From Pararge aegeria (lineage: Eukaryota; Arthropoda; Insecta; Lepidoptera; Nymphalidae): DNA of 64,000 bases. Where the stretch lies: positions 506,001 to 570,000 of the forward strand of contig NC_053201.1 of assembly GCF_905163445.1 (NCBI RefSeq). Reading direction: 5' to 3'. Positions 11,651-24,159 of this stretch are shown piece by piece. The notes below the pieces were generated by a model. That model had not been told where the DNA came from, made no database searches, and saw nothing but the letters and a program-made list of their open reading frames with translations. Position 1 is the stretch's first letter, and the number at the start of each line of letters is the position of its first letter. Made by a program: the position numbers and the translations under genes.

Positions 11651-13639
11651 GCCGTATTTAATATCTCAAACGGCCGGAGTGCTTCATTAGCCGCGGCTCC
11701 AGAGGACAGCTTACCGATGTTGTGCCTGCGCGAGTGATGTATTGAACCTAGATGATATTAAGATAAAGAAGCTGCCAAGTGCGGGGCGGACAACGCCGCT
11801 GATAGGGTTCTGTGGCTTTTTAACCACTAACTTTTAGTGATAGTTTTTTCAAGAGTATGCAAATCGCAAAATCGCATACTACATGCAAATTTAATCCCTA
11901 AAAACTATGTCTTTACAATGCTCATTCAATTAAATTCTTATCAAGTATTTAAATCAAATAATAATTACAATAAACAACAAATCCAGTCATAAATATATAT
12001 CAAAGTTCTATAAAATGTCACATTAATATTCTTTAATAGCATAATACCGCTTTTTAAGTAAGAACTTCTTTAATTTTATGCTTTTAAATGATATAACATT
12101 TAGGTTTTTGTCCGCCACAACAAGAGAACTGGGTCTTTCAGGATCTTATATTTCTTATGTTTTCACTAACGAGAAACAATGCCTAAGTAAGTAACTCTTA
12201 ATCATAAAAGATTCTTAGGCATAAATTTACCTTTCACCAATCGATTTTCACTAGGCAACTAATATAACCTAACTTTTCTATGGTTCTTGCTACAAGCACA
12301 GAAAACCACACTATTTTGTGATTGTATTATTATGTTTTTCATAATTTTAAAAAACCCACGATCCACGGAATCAGTCTCGTAACATGGCGCCTAAACATCG
12401 TTAGTTAAGAGTAAGACAACATAAGAGTTCGTGAAACGTTTTTTTTTTGAGGAACCACCGAAATCCCTAGGCGTCTGATTAAAACTTTGCCTAGATTAGA
12501 AGTATAAGCAACATAAAGATAGTTACTAGTTATTTTATCATATCATCCTAACCTAACATATTTCTATAACAATTTCTCTAAACAAAAAATGCCCAAGTTT
12601 CGTGTAAGTAAGTTTTACTTAGCTTTTTTTAGAATTTATGAAATATGGATGAAATAAAAAAAAAACACTTTGTATGTAACTGATGTTTGTTATGTTCAAT
12701 TTTATAAAGACAAAAAAAAATCAAGAAAATGAATGAAATGAAAATGAAAATTTTCACGGAGCGTCACATTTGTAACATTCTGGAATCGATGGCGGCCCTG
12801 TAAGGATCTTAAAAAACGGTAAAAAAAAAATATGTTTTCAAAGCGCGAGTTATACTTGTGTAGAGAAGCAGAGTTCAGATTTAATTAGAATATATTTATG
12901 CAGATAAACTATATATAGATTTCATAATATTGTTTTCATTATATTTAACAAGCTGTCAGTCGTACTTACTTTAAAAGTTTAAGTCCCGGTGTTCAGTTAT
13001 AAAAACTACGTAGGTACTGAAACGCATTTGTACACATGAGATCACATTAAGATGAAAAAAAGCTTGTCGATTTGGAGATTGGAATAAGGATACATTTTTA
13101 TTGCATTTTTTTTAATTACTTATATACTTTCATATTTATTTCTGGATTAAATTTAACTTTCTGCGTTGCAGGTAAAGCTAGTTCTATCACCCGTTTTAAT
13201 AACAATAATCACATAACAATTAGTTAACTTACTCAGAACCCTCCTTTGTTACACAAATTTAAATTACTTGTACCTTTGTTCTTCTTTATTTCTGTTTTGT
13301 TCTTGTATGCAATAAAGTATTTTTGATTGATTGGTAAGAAGTATGTCAACGGAACCCTAAAAGGCGTGTATTGTAGGCTCGTAGGGCAGTTAATTTAACC
13401 GTGTGCTCGCTTACGGAGTTGTCGCATTAATTGATTTTTCGAGTAACGTGCCGGTTCTTGATTGATGCTGTAATTGGAATTCTTCCGATTGATATCTCAC
13501 ATCTTATACAGCATCTATACAACTGATCGTATGTTCGACGGATTAAAATGTTCTAATGTGGCCAGTGTGAGTCACTGAGTATTTCTAAATTAGTTATCTC
13601 ATATTAAGTTTAACTTTTTTTAAATATATATTTTTTAAA
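11651..13639. other. No recognised gene
   Basis: AT-rich sequence. A GC-richer patch lies at 11640-11830 (CGGCCGGAGTGCTTCATTAGCCGCGGC). No repeat family was recognised apart from homopolymer runs. Confidence 0.35.
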
Positions 13640-13735
13640 GTTATCAAGCAGATGACCCACCTGATGGTAAGTGGAAACCCATCGCCTATAAACAGAGCAA
13701 CACTTGCAGGATACGAGAGAGACACGTTCTGCAAT
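13640..13735 (-). repeat. Dispersed repeat fragment (GATGGTAAGTGG type)
   Basis: CAGATGACCCACCTGATGGTAAGTGG with CATCGCCTATAAACAGAGCAAC is the reverse complement of the repeat at 60215-60320 (TTGCTCTGTTTATAGG, CATCAGGTGGACCATCTG). Confidence 0.55.
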
Positions 13736-13827
13736 ATAATATAATAATAATTAATATACAGGTGCCTATAATTACCACCAACCTATAAATATAACCTAAC
13801 TGTAGTGTAAATAATATGTAGTTCATA

Positions 13828-14010
13828 GTGTCAAATTCAAAATTCAAAATTAATTTATTTCAAGTAGGCCTAATATAAGCACTTTTGAAACGTCAAGTCT
13901 GTCTGTGTGTAGTGACTCTACCACCGGTTCGGAAGGCAGATTCTGCCGAGAAGAAGCCGGCAAGAAACTCAGCAGTTGCTCTTTTCCAATATCAACAATT
14001 TACATTTTAG
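13828..14010 (-). mobile_element. Jockey-like LINE family K, 3' UTR
   Basis: Minus strand: GGAAAAGAGCAACTGCTGAG, CTTGCCGGCTTCTTCTCGG, GAACCGGTGGTAGAGTCAC, CAGACTTGACGTTTCAAAAG and GGCCTACTTGAAATAAATT. This is the same tail as at 58030-58200, where it follows a coding remnant. Confidence 0.75.
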
Positions 14011-14034
14011 ATTTTAAAATTCATTCTTCAATCT

Positions 14035-14400
14035 TGATACTCCATACCAAACAGTTCTCCCGCAACGTAGGTACTCTCTACGCTCCGACACCGCAACCTC
14101 AGGAAATGATGAATTTACATCCTCATTTCTTAAATATACTCCAGCGGGTAAATGCCACGATAATATTTTGGATTTGTCGATATTTCGACCCAGTTGCATG
14201 GATCGTGGTCACGACGGGACTGAGTGAGTGTGAGTCCCGTCGTGACCACGATCCCGTTCACGTGTACCCGGTTGCACTATATTTAAGAAATGTTGATTAA
14301 CCACGAAAATCTTAGTTTAAAATCTTTAATTACATCCTCATCTCCTGCTTTGCGCGGAGTATACTAACTGAATCTTAATATTCCTTGAAACATTGTAATA
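14035..14400. repeat. Composite dispersed repeat with long palindrome
   Basis: Positions 14330-14385 (CTCATCTCCTGCTTTGCGCGGAGTAT) resemble the minus-strand end of repeat family M (37020-37240). Positions 14200-14254 form a near-perfect palindrome. The open frame across 13905-14300 runs through repeats and is not called. Confidence 0.45.
14200..14254. repeat. 22-bp perfect inverted repeat, 11-base loop
   Basis: The left arm 14200-14221 (GGATCGTGGTCACGACGGG...) and right arm 14233-14254 (...CCCGTCGTGACCACGATCC) are exact reverse complements around TGAGTG-like loop sequence. Confidence 0.85.
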
Positions 14401-14499
14401 AACGTAACGTAATGGAAGTTCAATGCGTACGAAGTCTGGAGGAATACTTAGCTATAATAAACGTAAAGACAAAGTTCCAACACACCTACTTAAGTGATG

Positions 14500-14935
14500 T
14501 TAAACTCAAATCGCATGTAAACTTGTATCCAGTACCCGGCGACAGGCCTCGGCACACGACGAGCCAATCCTAAACGCATTATCCTATCGATTTCGACCGC
14601 TACATGTGTCTAGCGCGACTACATCTTCCCCCAACTGCCCCCCATAGCCCCCTTCCAGTGGGAGGAACCCCCTAAACATCCAGATAGACAACGCAAAGTC
14701 AATATGTGGAAATAATAATAAAGGTTTGCGCGCATTGCATACGAAGCGGCGCATTATCGCAGTATTATTGTTGTAACATGGGCAACGACTGGCTAGAGTC
14801 GCTAGTGTTTGGTTATTGCTTACTCGGGCCGGATTTATTGGGTAGCGGTACGATCGAATTGTGTTTTGTTGGCTTATGGCCACTTTGGGACAGTTATCAT
14901 TACGTTCAGTTAGTAGATTAACTCCGTATTCTCAC
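14500..14935. promoter_or_regulatory. GC-richer unique island, candidate regulatory element
   Basis: It contains none of the repeat families and has mixed composition (CCCGGCGACAGGCCTCGGC, CGAAGCGGCGCATTATCGC, GGGCCGGATTTATTGGG). Overlapping open frames on both strands lack motifs. It is a candidate conserved element within the intron, by inference. Confidence 0.25.
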
Positions 14936-14939
14936 TGTT

Positions 14940-15105
14940 AAGACTTGAATGAATGAATGAATGAATACACTTTTATTGTACACCAAAGAAACAAAAAGTA
15001 GTAACAAATATATAAATACAAATCAAGAGAGTACAATTTGGTGGCCTTATCGCTACATAGCGATTTCTTCCAGGCAACGAATGGCGTAAAAGGAAAAAAC
15101 ATGGA
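14940..15105 (-). mobile_element. LINE 3' tail, reverse orientation
   Basis: GAATGAATGAATGAATACAC begins the tail. Minus strand then reads CTTTTTGTTTC, GGCCACCAAATTGTAC and GTTGCCTGGAAGAAATCGC. It is related to 7890-8015. Confidence 0.6.
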
Positions 15106-15169
15106 AAAGAGGTAGGTGGTGCAATAAATAAGATTTAAAAATTATACAAATATATAAATATAAATAAAA

Positions 15170-15191
15170 TATATATATGTATATAAATATA

Positions 15192-15228
<37 letters not shown>

Positions 15229-15240
15229 TATTATATATAA
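15170..15240. repeat. AT-dinucleotide microsatellite
   Basis: Runs of ATATATAT interrupted by AA and TATAA. It is a simple repeat. Confidence 0.8.
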
Positions 15241-16934
15241 ATACACAACTTGAAAAACTTGCAATGTTTCCTGTACACAGAAATCAGCAAATAAATATAA
15301 CCTCATACTTTTTACCTAAAGGTAGGCGTAGGCACCTGTAAAGAGACTTATATCTCATAAGACAATCCTAATCCTTATTTCCTAACTTATATTGTAAATG
15401 GGAAAGAGTGTTAGTTTGTTTTTTTGTTTGCCATTCCTCGCCAACGCCCTATCTATGCAACAAATCGACTTGATTTTTGGCATAGAGTTATTTGGAAGGA
15501 CAGAGAATAATATAATAATAATAATAAAGTTTTTATTTAAAGGCATATAAACCCATATATCAGCTTTTATATACAAAGAAATCTATAATTAAATGTATAC
15601 TTTAAAACTTACATCTAACTGAAATAGTTAATAAACTTATTTCAGATGTCATAGGTTCTTATTTTATATATATATACCTAGATTACTTTTGATTTTGGAA
15701 AAAAATCCAATTCCCAATGGTGATTAACATAAGTTACTCGCTTACTTAATTTACAACATTAATATTTAATGATATAATTTTTTACTAACACACTAACAAC
15801 GTATGACTAATGTAATAAATTTGATTATAAAAAAAAAAATTGGTTGCCTGTAAAGTCGGTATACGGGCGAAAGTTTTACGTGACAACGACTTTGAGTGGT
15901 AAAATAATTTTAATGTGAATATTCATTCGTATAGTAGGAAGCAGGATGAAATAATAGTAACAATTTAAAACATTTTTTTATACAAAGAATTATATTTAAA
16001 ACATTAATTTATACAAAGAATCTCGCACTGAATTTCATATTAACAAAATTTTATTTTTACCTTTACACATACATACGTATTTATATACAAATATACATAC
16101 AATAACTTGCAATACATTTGCGTACAATGAAACAGCGTTTACTACAAAGGGACGCGTGCCTTTCACTTTTTATGTCTGTCTCTCTCGCTCTTAGGCGGGC
16201 TAACCATGCCCGAGTGGAAGGGACGCGTGCCTCTCACTCGCTCTCATTGTGAGCGCATAACGTGAGCGGAGCGTAACGCAGTTTCTTGAAGTGTCACCCG
16301 GCAAACCAATTTATAAGACGTTGTCACGTCAAAAGGTTTTTATTTTATTTTATATTTATTTGAGTTTTGCTTTCAAAGCGTATGCAGTTGTACCTATGTA
16401 TTTATTTTATGTCAACGTGTTCCTCTTTTTTCTCAATTCTCGTGATTCCAAAGCTAAAACGCACGACATGTTATTCATCAGAAATATATCTTTAATTTTA
16501 ACGGTTATTGAATTTTTAGTGGCTAGTGTCTAGCTTTTTTGTGACGTCACCAATTGTTATTTTTTCTGGGGTTCATAGTTGTAATAATAGACTACATACA
16601 CACCATAAAATATAATTTTTACCGTCTTAATTTATAATGAGTTAACGAAAACATTACTAGCTTTTTTGAGAACTTGTGCGTTTATGAAATCAGAAACTTA
16701 TTAGATCCGTAAATGTAAGCGGGCTGTGAAACTGGAAGCAAGTAGCTCAGAGAACAGATCCAAAATATGATTTATAAATTGTGGACCACGCGACTACTAC
16801 TTGACAGACATTATATTCAAACGAGAATAATAAGGATGTAATTTTGTTTATTAGAAATACCAATGAAATTATTATTTACATTAAGTATAAGAATGATTGT
16901 TATTTTCACTAAAAGTTATTCCTTGTCTGCAATC
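15241..16934. other. No recognised gene; one repeat-like fragment
   Basis: Positions 15395-15510 (GGGAAAGAGTGTTAGTTTG, GACTTGATTTTTGGCATAGAG) resemble a common lepidopteran transposon remnant. A local duplication of GGGACGCGTGCCT occurs at about 16149 and 16220. The rest is AT-rich and unassigned. Confidence 0.35.
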
Positions 16935-17062
16935 TTACCTGATAGCTATAAGGGGCTAGGGGCATGACAGTTATAAGGCATATGCCTGATCGGTTTCTAT
17001 GCGAAATCGTACCGGAACGCTGAATCGCTTGCCGGCACGTTTTTGGCGGTGGGATGGTACCT
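16935..17062 (-). mobile_element. SINE family C fragment
   Basis: GCCTGATCGGTTTCTATGCG, TCGTACCGGAACGCTGAATCGC and TTGCCGGCACGT are the reverse complement of the family C middle block (compare CGTTCCGGTACGATGGCGC at 3920). Confidence 0.65.
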
Positions 17063-17995
17063 ACTCGTAACTAGTTAAACGAAGCTTTGCACTTTTCAAA
17101 TTTTTATTAATTTATTTCCAAACTTTTAATTATAATTAAGTTCATTGCCATGCTCTATTATTTTGTTAGATATAGTAACAAAAAAAAGTAATACCTACAG
17201 TATTAGGTAACATAACGTTTGGCCGCAAACTCATAACGTTATGCTGTACATTGGCAACAATGCTCAGCACAAATTTTCAGTTTGCTCCAACTGAACTGAC
17301 TACCGCGCCGCCCGCTACGCTTTTCAGTGCTAATTGCATAAGTTGTATCATACAATAAGATATGGTCTAAAAAAAAGATTAGGCTAGCCTCTCCCCAGAC
17401 AAACACGATCGATTGTGACGTTTTACGGCTTCTAGCATTCTGACCCACATCTACAAGACAGAATAAATAATCGTACATACAATGATATGAATCCATTAAC
17501 AAAACAATAAGAGAGAATCGGATATCGAAAAAACAATCATGATGTAATCGATTATTCGCAATATATATTCATGGGTCGAGGCGTATCCCGCGCTCGTTAC
17601 TACCGAATAATAGCGCATCAAATTTCATGTTCATATCATAGCGACTGTTCTACATGTGATATGCTTTCTTGTTAGAGGATAGACTGATGTGCGACTGTTT
17701 AGTTTTAGCATCGCCATCACCTCATTCGAAGGATGCTCACTGATGGACACAGGTTATTTAAAGGTATTTCGCCACGTTACGGTTTTGTGCTGCTTGTATC
17801 CAGTAACTCCTCATGGAACTTAGGGTTTTAGAAGCTTGATTTGTACTACAACGTTGATTGGTTCAGAGCTATGTGCTTCATTCTTATTATCAGCTTTCGC
17901 ATCTTATTGAGCTAGACCTTTAAATCTAGTTCTTTTACAGACCAGAAAAATTAGGACACCCGGGTAATTTTATTATGGGCTGCCTAAAAAATTTT
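17063..17995. other. No recognised gene
   Basis: AT-rich intronic sequence. Nothing recognised. Confidence 0.35.
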
Positions 17996-18170
17996 GACGG
18001 CCGATCGGCGCAGTTTGCAACGACCCTGCTTTCTGAGTCCAAGGCCGTCGGTTCAATTCCCTCTACTCGAAAAACATAAAAACATTTCTGTGATGAACAT
18101 GAATGTTTTTCAATGTCTGGGTGTTTATATATTCTAAGTATTTATGTATATTATTCATAAAAACTTTTTT
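17996..18170 (+). mobile_element. SINE family A, 3'-truncated copy
   Basis: tRNA-like head: A-box CGGCGCAGTTTG, CGACCCTGCTTTCTGAGTCC and B-box CGGTTCAATTCC. Body: GATGAACATGAATGTTTTTC and TCTGGGTGTTTAT. The 3' third (TTGGGGCTAGATGGCG) is missing. Confidence 0.8.
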
Positions 18171-19544
18171 ACATTTATGTACTTATATTTCAGGGTAGTC
18201 TATATATATATATAAATGGCAAAGGTAACTGACTAACTTATCTTTTAACGCACAACTCTAACCGATGGTTATTACAACGTAGGCATCCGCTAATAAAGGA
18301 TTTTTGAAGATTCCAACCCTAAGAGGGTTAAATGGGGAATGAAAGTTTGTATAAAACATTTTATTTTTCAAGTTATATCCAAACTTTGATTTGATTTTCG
18401 ATTAAAAATAGAGACATACGTGTTTCACAAATTTCAAATTTAAAAAAAAAAGAAATTACATGTTTTTTTACATTCTAAATATAAAATTGTTATCTAACGT
18501 ACTCGTATCTACGTTATTGCAATGAATCCATTGTGACATCGATATTTGTTGGTAATATCATAAGAAAGAGAAGTCTCCCACTACGGAATGTCGGTAAAAA
18601 GAGGGTATATAATAGCCTCACTATTCACATAGAGGATACCAATAACTTGTAAATGTCCGCGCTCACTGCAGGCGGGAATACACTGCAGGACAAAAATATG
18701 GCTCATTTTATTTATCAATTTCTTTTGAGTTAAGAAACCAGTCAATCATTGAACATTATTTAAATTTATACTGAAATATATCTGTAATTTATTTATTCCT
18801 AAATATACAATTTTTTTATGGTTTAATTAATTGGTTTTTTGCTGTAAGAACGCCTTAAAAGCTATGTAAAAATATGAAAATTATCCTGAAAAACAAAACT
18901 TTGCCTCCAAATATACCTCTTTGTTTCTAAAAGTATAGTTTAGCTATTTTCATTGTAATAATAAATCAATTTAATCATTGTCTCACAAAAATAATTATAT
19001 TTTGTCATTACTGGATACCAGCTGTACTTACGAAAATAAAGACGCATTTAAATGTTATATTTGCCTCTTTTAGTATTAAATAATCTTAGATTCATTGTAC
19101 AGCAATAAATGGAACAAAATTGAGTGTGGGTAAAATATAACATACTCTTTTTCTACTAGAGAACAGTTTACCAAATACTATTGCTAAATGTGCAAATAGG
19201 AAAAACTGAATACATTTAATAACTTTAAAGTTCGTCTGTGTAAATGGCCGGCGGTGTAGAGGCGTGTCGTGTTCGGCGTGACGGCTTGTTATTGGCAAAG
19301 TTTTCGCTCGCCGTGTACCGCATCCCTCTCCTTTAATACTACCTTATTTTGCACTCTTTTACTCCCCCATACTACTCGTATGATGTAATAAAACTAACAG
19401 AATGTGGGTATAGGTTTTGATTAGATTGCTTGAAAGCTTGTTTAAGTGTACCTAGATCTACAACAGAGTTGTTATGTAGGTACAATTGTTATGGAAATTG
19501 CTAGATTATATCGTATGGGACTCCATAATAGAATATAATAGAAA
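18171..19544. other. No recognised gene; possible helitron-like fragment
   Basis: Positions 18205-18300 (TATATATAAATGGCAAAGG, CTTTTAACGCACAACTCTAACC) look like a common lepidopteran non-autonomous element start. The rest is AT-rich. Confidence 0.3.
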
Positions 19545-19704
19545 AAACTTTATTGCAACAAAACACTGAAAGGAAAGACACATTGAGAACAGTAATAGTA
19601 CTTAGTGCTAGAGTGCAAAGGCGGCCTTATGCTTATCACTAATAGTGATATTTTAAAGCCAACCCGAGCATACGAAGCCGATATAAAAGTGATAAGTGGT
19701 GTAT
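19545..19704 (-). mobile_element. LINE 3' tail, reverse orientation
   Basis: ACTTTATTGCAACAAAACAC begins it, followed by AAAGGCGGCCTTATGCTTATC. The minus strand resembles the GATAAGGCCGCC...AATAAAG tails elsewhere. It adjoins a SINE C copy. Confidence 0.55.
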
Positions 19705-19965
19705 TATAGTGTTTTTTTCAACTAGTTGGCTCTTAACTATAATCTGAACTGGAGGGAACCGATGATGCAGTCTGAGATGGTAGGCGGGCTAACGTATTAG
19801 GTTTGTTGTTGCTCATACACAATGGCAATTCCTGGCCGGACCAATTTGAGCCCTGACCTAATAATTCAGTTAAAATTCTAAAATTCTCCTGCCGGGGATT
19901 GAACCTGGGTCCTCCCACTTAAATCCAAAGCGTTCAACACTGCGCAAGAGATCGTCAAAACCTTT
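19705..19965 (-). mobile_element. SINE family C, diverged
   Basis: GATGATGCAGTCTGAGATGG and GGCGGGCTAACG occur at the tail side; CTCCTGCCGGGGATTGAACCTGGG (B-box on the minus strand) and GCGTTCAACACTGCGCAAGAG at the head side. Confidence 0.65.
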
Positions 19966-20589
19966 CTGTGTTAAACAAACAACAAACACCTTGCCAATGG
20001 CTTCCAATTCACAACAATACACGAGTCAGCTGCCAGGTTTATGATAGCACGCCTTACTTATCCCTTACCCCCTCACCCCCTCTCCCTCCACATACCCTTA
20101 TCTAGGGTTGCCGCCAACACTTTTTAATAAAGTATCGTATTTTGGTTAAATCTACTTGTCTTCAACTGACGCAATTTCTTCCGAAAGTAGTTTTTAAACT
20201 ATAATGTACAAAAGTATTCTTTTGTTCTTATATATTCTAAGTAGGTTTATTTTGACGCTTACTTGTTTCAAATGTAGTTTTTGAACTATGATATACATTT
20301 AATAGTACAATAATTGATTCTACGAGTAAGTATGTAAGTATTTTGGAAAACGTTGGTGGAGTTACTCTTTTTGCTTGGAAATTTAAACAAATAAAAAGCC
20401 ATTTATTCTACTACCAATAAATAAAGAAATACATATTACATTCATTCACATAATTAAACTACATAACATAATTAAATTTATACATATTTTAACAAATTAC
20501 ATATTTTATTTCATTAAATTTATTTAATAGCTAGTCCTAAATTCTTATTTGTTGTTACTTGTGGTAGAAGTCTCCTCTCTGGCGTAGGC
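19966..20589. other. No recognised gene
   Basis: AT-rich sequence with one C/T-rich stretch (20065-20100). Nothing recognised. Confidence 0.35.
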
Positions 20590-20911
20590 CTCCCCCAGCT
20601 CTCTCCATTCCCTTCTTTTCTTAGCGTTTCTCATCCACAAAGGTCCACTTACTCGAGTAAAAACGTCCGCCCAGCGTTTCCTTGGTCTTCCTCTTTTCCT
20701 TCCGTGGCAGCCACTCTGTCAATATTTTCGTCCATGAAATGGTATTTGCTCTGCAAACATGACCTGCCCATTTCCATTTTAGCAATATAACTTGCCTCAG
20801 GGCGTCGCTAGCACCCGTTCTTTTCCTGAGTTTTTGGTTATTTAGCTTGTCTGACAACTTTGGAAATTTGAACAAGGTATCTATAATTGCAGTTTTTTTT
20901 ATTGTCTGCAT
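20590..20911 (-). pseudogene. LINE reverse transcriptase C-terminal fragment (RTE-like, distinct subfamily)
   Basis: The minus strand is open from 20911 to 20621 and contains LKWKWAGHVCRA, followed by TEWLPR and KRK. This pattern (LKW-WAGH, W-PR, basic GRP-like stretch) recurs at the C-terminus of RTE-like LINE proteins. It differs from the other RTE copies here. The start and the region upstream of residue 30 are not recognised. Confidence 0.65.
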
Positions 20912-22189
20912 ATAACTTTGTTAAGATTGGCCAGAATATTTTCTATTTCAGTTACGTAAATTAGAAATGAAATTCTTTTGTTCTGATACCACCTTTATTA
21001 TCATTATCTTAAGGTCGCCATAAGCGTTTTCTCTTGGAGAGAGAGAGAGATGCATTATGTAATGATAAAATCCACCACGCTGCTCCAATATTCGCTGCAT
21101 GATTCATTCTAGCAGAGAAAGGCTATTGAATCTCGAATATTTTTATTATGGTTCAATTTTACTACTTTGTTCTATGTTAAAAAAGTGGCAACCCTAGCTC
21201 TGAACTGTGCCCCCCCCCCCTCCCCGACTTCTACTGACGTGCTTACTACGCGATTCCGATATTATTGTGTTTTATAGACTTGTTTTAGGACAGATATCTT
21301 TTATATTCGCCCGTAATGCTTGTATCGTACCTTTACAAAGGTGCCGAGTAGAGAAACAAAATGTGCAAACGTGTGCATTATTTCTTAAAAGGTCTTATCT
21401 TACCTTACGACGATGACGTGCCACGACTTAAGTACCTACATACTACTTCCTATCTGTCACACTTCTGAAATTAAAATCTTTTGGAAATAATAGTTTTGTT
21501 TTAAAATTTGTTTTAAAAATTTGTAACTTATGATGTTACGTAAGAAATAATAACATTTCACAATCCCAGTTCGTGGCAATTTGTGGAGCTTTAGGAAGCT
21601 GTAATGAGGTAGCATAAACATGCAATGACTAATAAAGCGCTTAAGAAACCTGTTAAAACAACGAAAAAAAGCTTGCTTATAAAAAAAAAAAGTAAGGTTC
21701 ACAAACAAAAATAATATGTGACCTTAATATTCAAGAGGATGGACTAAGGAGGATACAGAAGATATATATTTTTCACAAAAATTACAACCCATTCAATATA
21801 AAAAGTAACTATGCGAGTGTGAGTGTGTCTGTGTGTGTGTTTTTGTGTGTTCCTGTGTGAGTGTGTGTGTTTATGTGTGTGTGGGTGTGTCTATAAGGGA
21901 TAAAAAGGATACTAAAAAGGCGACTTATGCTAGAGAATGACATTGTTGCAATTGTGTTGACACCATATGTACCTATATATGTAAACGTGGTCACTTTTAT
22001 GGCAAATGGGCACGCTAAAGCTATGTGACCTATATTAGAGTTCCTTAATATGCCTTATCTATTAAACTAGTGTTATCATCTGTGTCTGTGGATTGTCGTT
22101 GACAACTCACTCATAAAAACCACCCAAGTACGGGCCGTATTAATTCAGACTATTAAATATACAACCCTTTTCTAGCTTCACTGTAGTCG
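20912..22189. other. No recognised gene; TG microsatellite at 21813-21890
   Basis: GAGTGTGAGTGTGTCTGTGTG... is an interrupted (TG)n tract. Positions 21060-21110 contain CCACCACGCTGCTCCAATATTCG, a fragment of repeat family P (minus strand). Otherwise AT-rich. Confidence 0.4.
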
Positions 22190-22560
22190 GCAAGAAAACA
22201 CATCGATACCTTAAGATAAAGCCGCCCAGTAAACCCCGCAGAACGGATCGCACCCCACACGGGAGCCGATAACGCAATCGCGCAACAAATTGAAAACCGC
22301 CATAAAACCACAGATACGCACTGTTTTATTATTTATCAAGCCCATAATCCCGCCGCCATAAATCTGTGGCGACAGGGCAGCCAACATGGCGGAGTTTTTT
22401 GGCGCGAAAAAGAATCGGCCGTGGAAAGCGGGAATGAGCGGCAGATTAGGCCGGGAATCGGGATAAACCCAGGTTATTAATGGAGCACAGATACAAAATG
22501 GATAACAAATGGGTGTTTTTTGCGAATTTGTTTATGGTCCCCGGTTTAGGATTTTCGAAT
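22190..22560. promoter_or_regulatory. GC-richer unique island with E2F-type site
   Basis: A repeat-free block with GCC/CGG-rich words. TTTGGCGCGAAA at 22398-22409 is a full match to the E2F/DP consensus TTTSGCGCSAAA. A 26-codon ATG frame (22386-22466, GCCAACATGG start context) overlaps it but has no recognisable product. This could be a promoter or enhancer inside the HGTX intron. Confidence 0.4.
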
Positions 22561-24110
22561 CGGGTTTATCAAATTTTATGGTCAGTTTATTTAAATTCAA
22601 TATACTTATCTATTAAATAAAACATAAGACGCTTTTGTAATCATTAAAGCTCATGATCATATTTTAAGTGATTTCTTTTGACTTCAATTAAATGATTCAT
22701 GAGCACTGAAATATGGTATACCTGGGATAGTTTTATTTTTCACATGTCACTTGAATTTAGATTAAGATTGTGTTTTGCATAATAAACTTATTATATTAGG
22801 TACACGCTGCTCCATTGCAGGTTGGTGCGTTACAAACACCCATAGCAAGTGCTATAAAAAAAATTGCAACGAGAAAATAAAACAAAATCTCAATGGTAGT
22901 AGACATTAAAAGTATAATACATTGGTGTGATTATATTCAATGTTTTTTTACAGTCTTCAGTCAGTTCAATATTCATTTCGTGCCTCTCAATAACTGAAGG
23001 TTAGTTTCAGCTTAGCGAACTAGGACATTATGCAACCAGGATTTCTTTATTTGTCCAACGCGTCATTTGCCGTATATTTTGTTTATCATTGTGAGTTAGA
23101 AAAACTAAGGACATGGCCCAGATATTCGACTTTTCTCTTTTTGAACTCCCGGCTTCCGGTGAAGCGCTGGACTACACTTACGTACAAAAATCTCTGTGTC
23201 CAGCTAGAGCGGTGAATTCTGGAGTAGAACCACATCTAACTATCCGAAGGGATATCTAATTTATTCGATAATGTTATAATCTTATAAATATCGCACACGA
23301 ACAACGCGGAAACCAGCTAGTTATTAAAATTTACAATATCAATTCGCTTATATCGACGGTAAGACTTCGTTACTATTTTTACGATAAGTAAGATTGGTTA
23401 TTCAACAGTAACAGCGGGTTTCCCTAAAGCATAGGCGGGTGTCGCGGCTTAGTGGACATTTAAATTTAAATTGCGTCATTAGGTTGTTTTGACTGCAGTG
23501 AGTAGTCGCCGCGCCGGGTCGTCTTATCGCGGTGGGCTGAGGGTGCCGCGCGAGGGTACGCTTGCAGTGTTGCGTGGAAACAAAGGATCATCATGACGCA
23601 TGAAGCATTAGGGATTGTGTAAGTAATAAGAATTTTGTTTCGTGGCTGCAATGGATTCTAAGATGGTAACCGGCTAACCTGGGATTCGGCAGTTATAATA
23701 TTTAACTTCCATCTAGAATACGATAGTAATATATTAAATCCACGGCCAGAAGTGCCTCATAGTTATTTAAACTGGATTCTTATTATTTTCGGACCCAGCA
23801 CGTTCGCGCCTAAGTTAAAAATATACATTAATTTTCAGTGTAGTCATAGTAGGTATATACCTATATCATATTGGCTTTCTGAATAATTTATTTTTATAAA
23901 AAAATTGATAAAAGCGACTAAGGTAGACTAAGATAAAGTTAACTACATAAAATTGGAAATAATGTGGAAAACATGCGATTTATAAAGAAGTACATTATTT
24001 TTACAACAAAAGTGTCCCTAATATCATTGAAACTGGATAGAAAGGCATGGCATGGTGGCATAAAAGGTCTATGTATTGCATTATAGTAATAAACTAGTCC
24101 CTCTAATCGA
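22561..24110. other. No recognised gene
   Basis: AT-rich sequence with a GC-richer patch at 23490-23570 (GCCGCGCCGGGTCGTC). The stretch 23140-23320 ends ACGCGGAAACCAGCTAG, suggesting a helitron-like 3' end, unproven. Confidence 0.3.
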
Positions 24111-24155
24111 GGCGTTCAAGTACGATATCGATACGCGATATCGTACTTGAACGCC
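24111..24155. repeat. 20-bp perfect inverted repeat, 5-base loop
   Basis: GGCGTTCAAGTACGATATCG (24111-24130), loop ATACG, then its exact reverse complement (24136-24155). Confidence 0.9.
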
Positions 24156-24159
24156 GTCT

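Noticed and set aside
13905..14300. 131-codon open frame
   Set aside because: It spans a minus-strand LINE tail, a composite repeat and a palindrome; no protein-like pattern.
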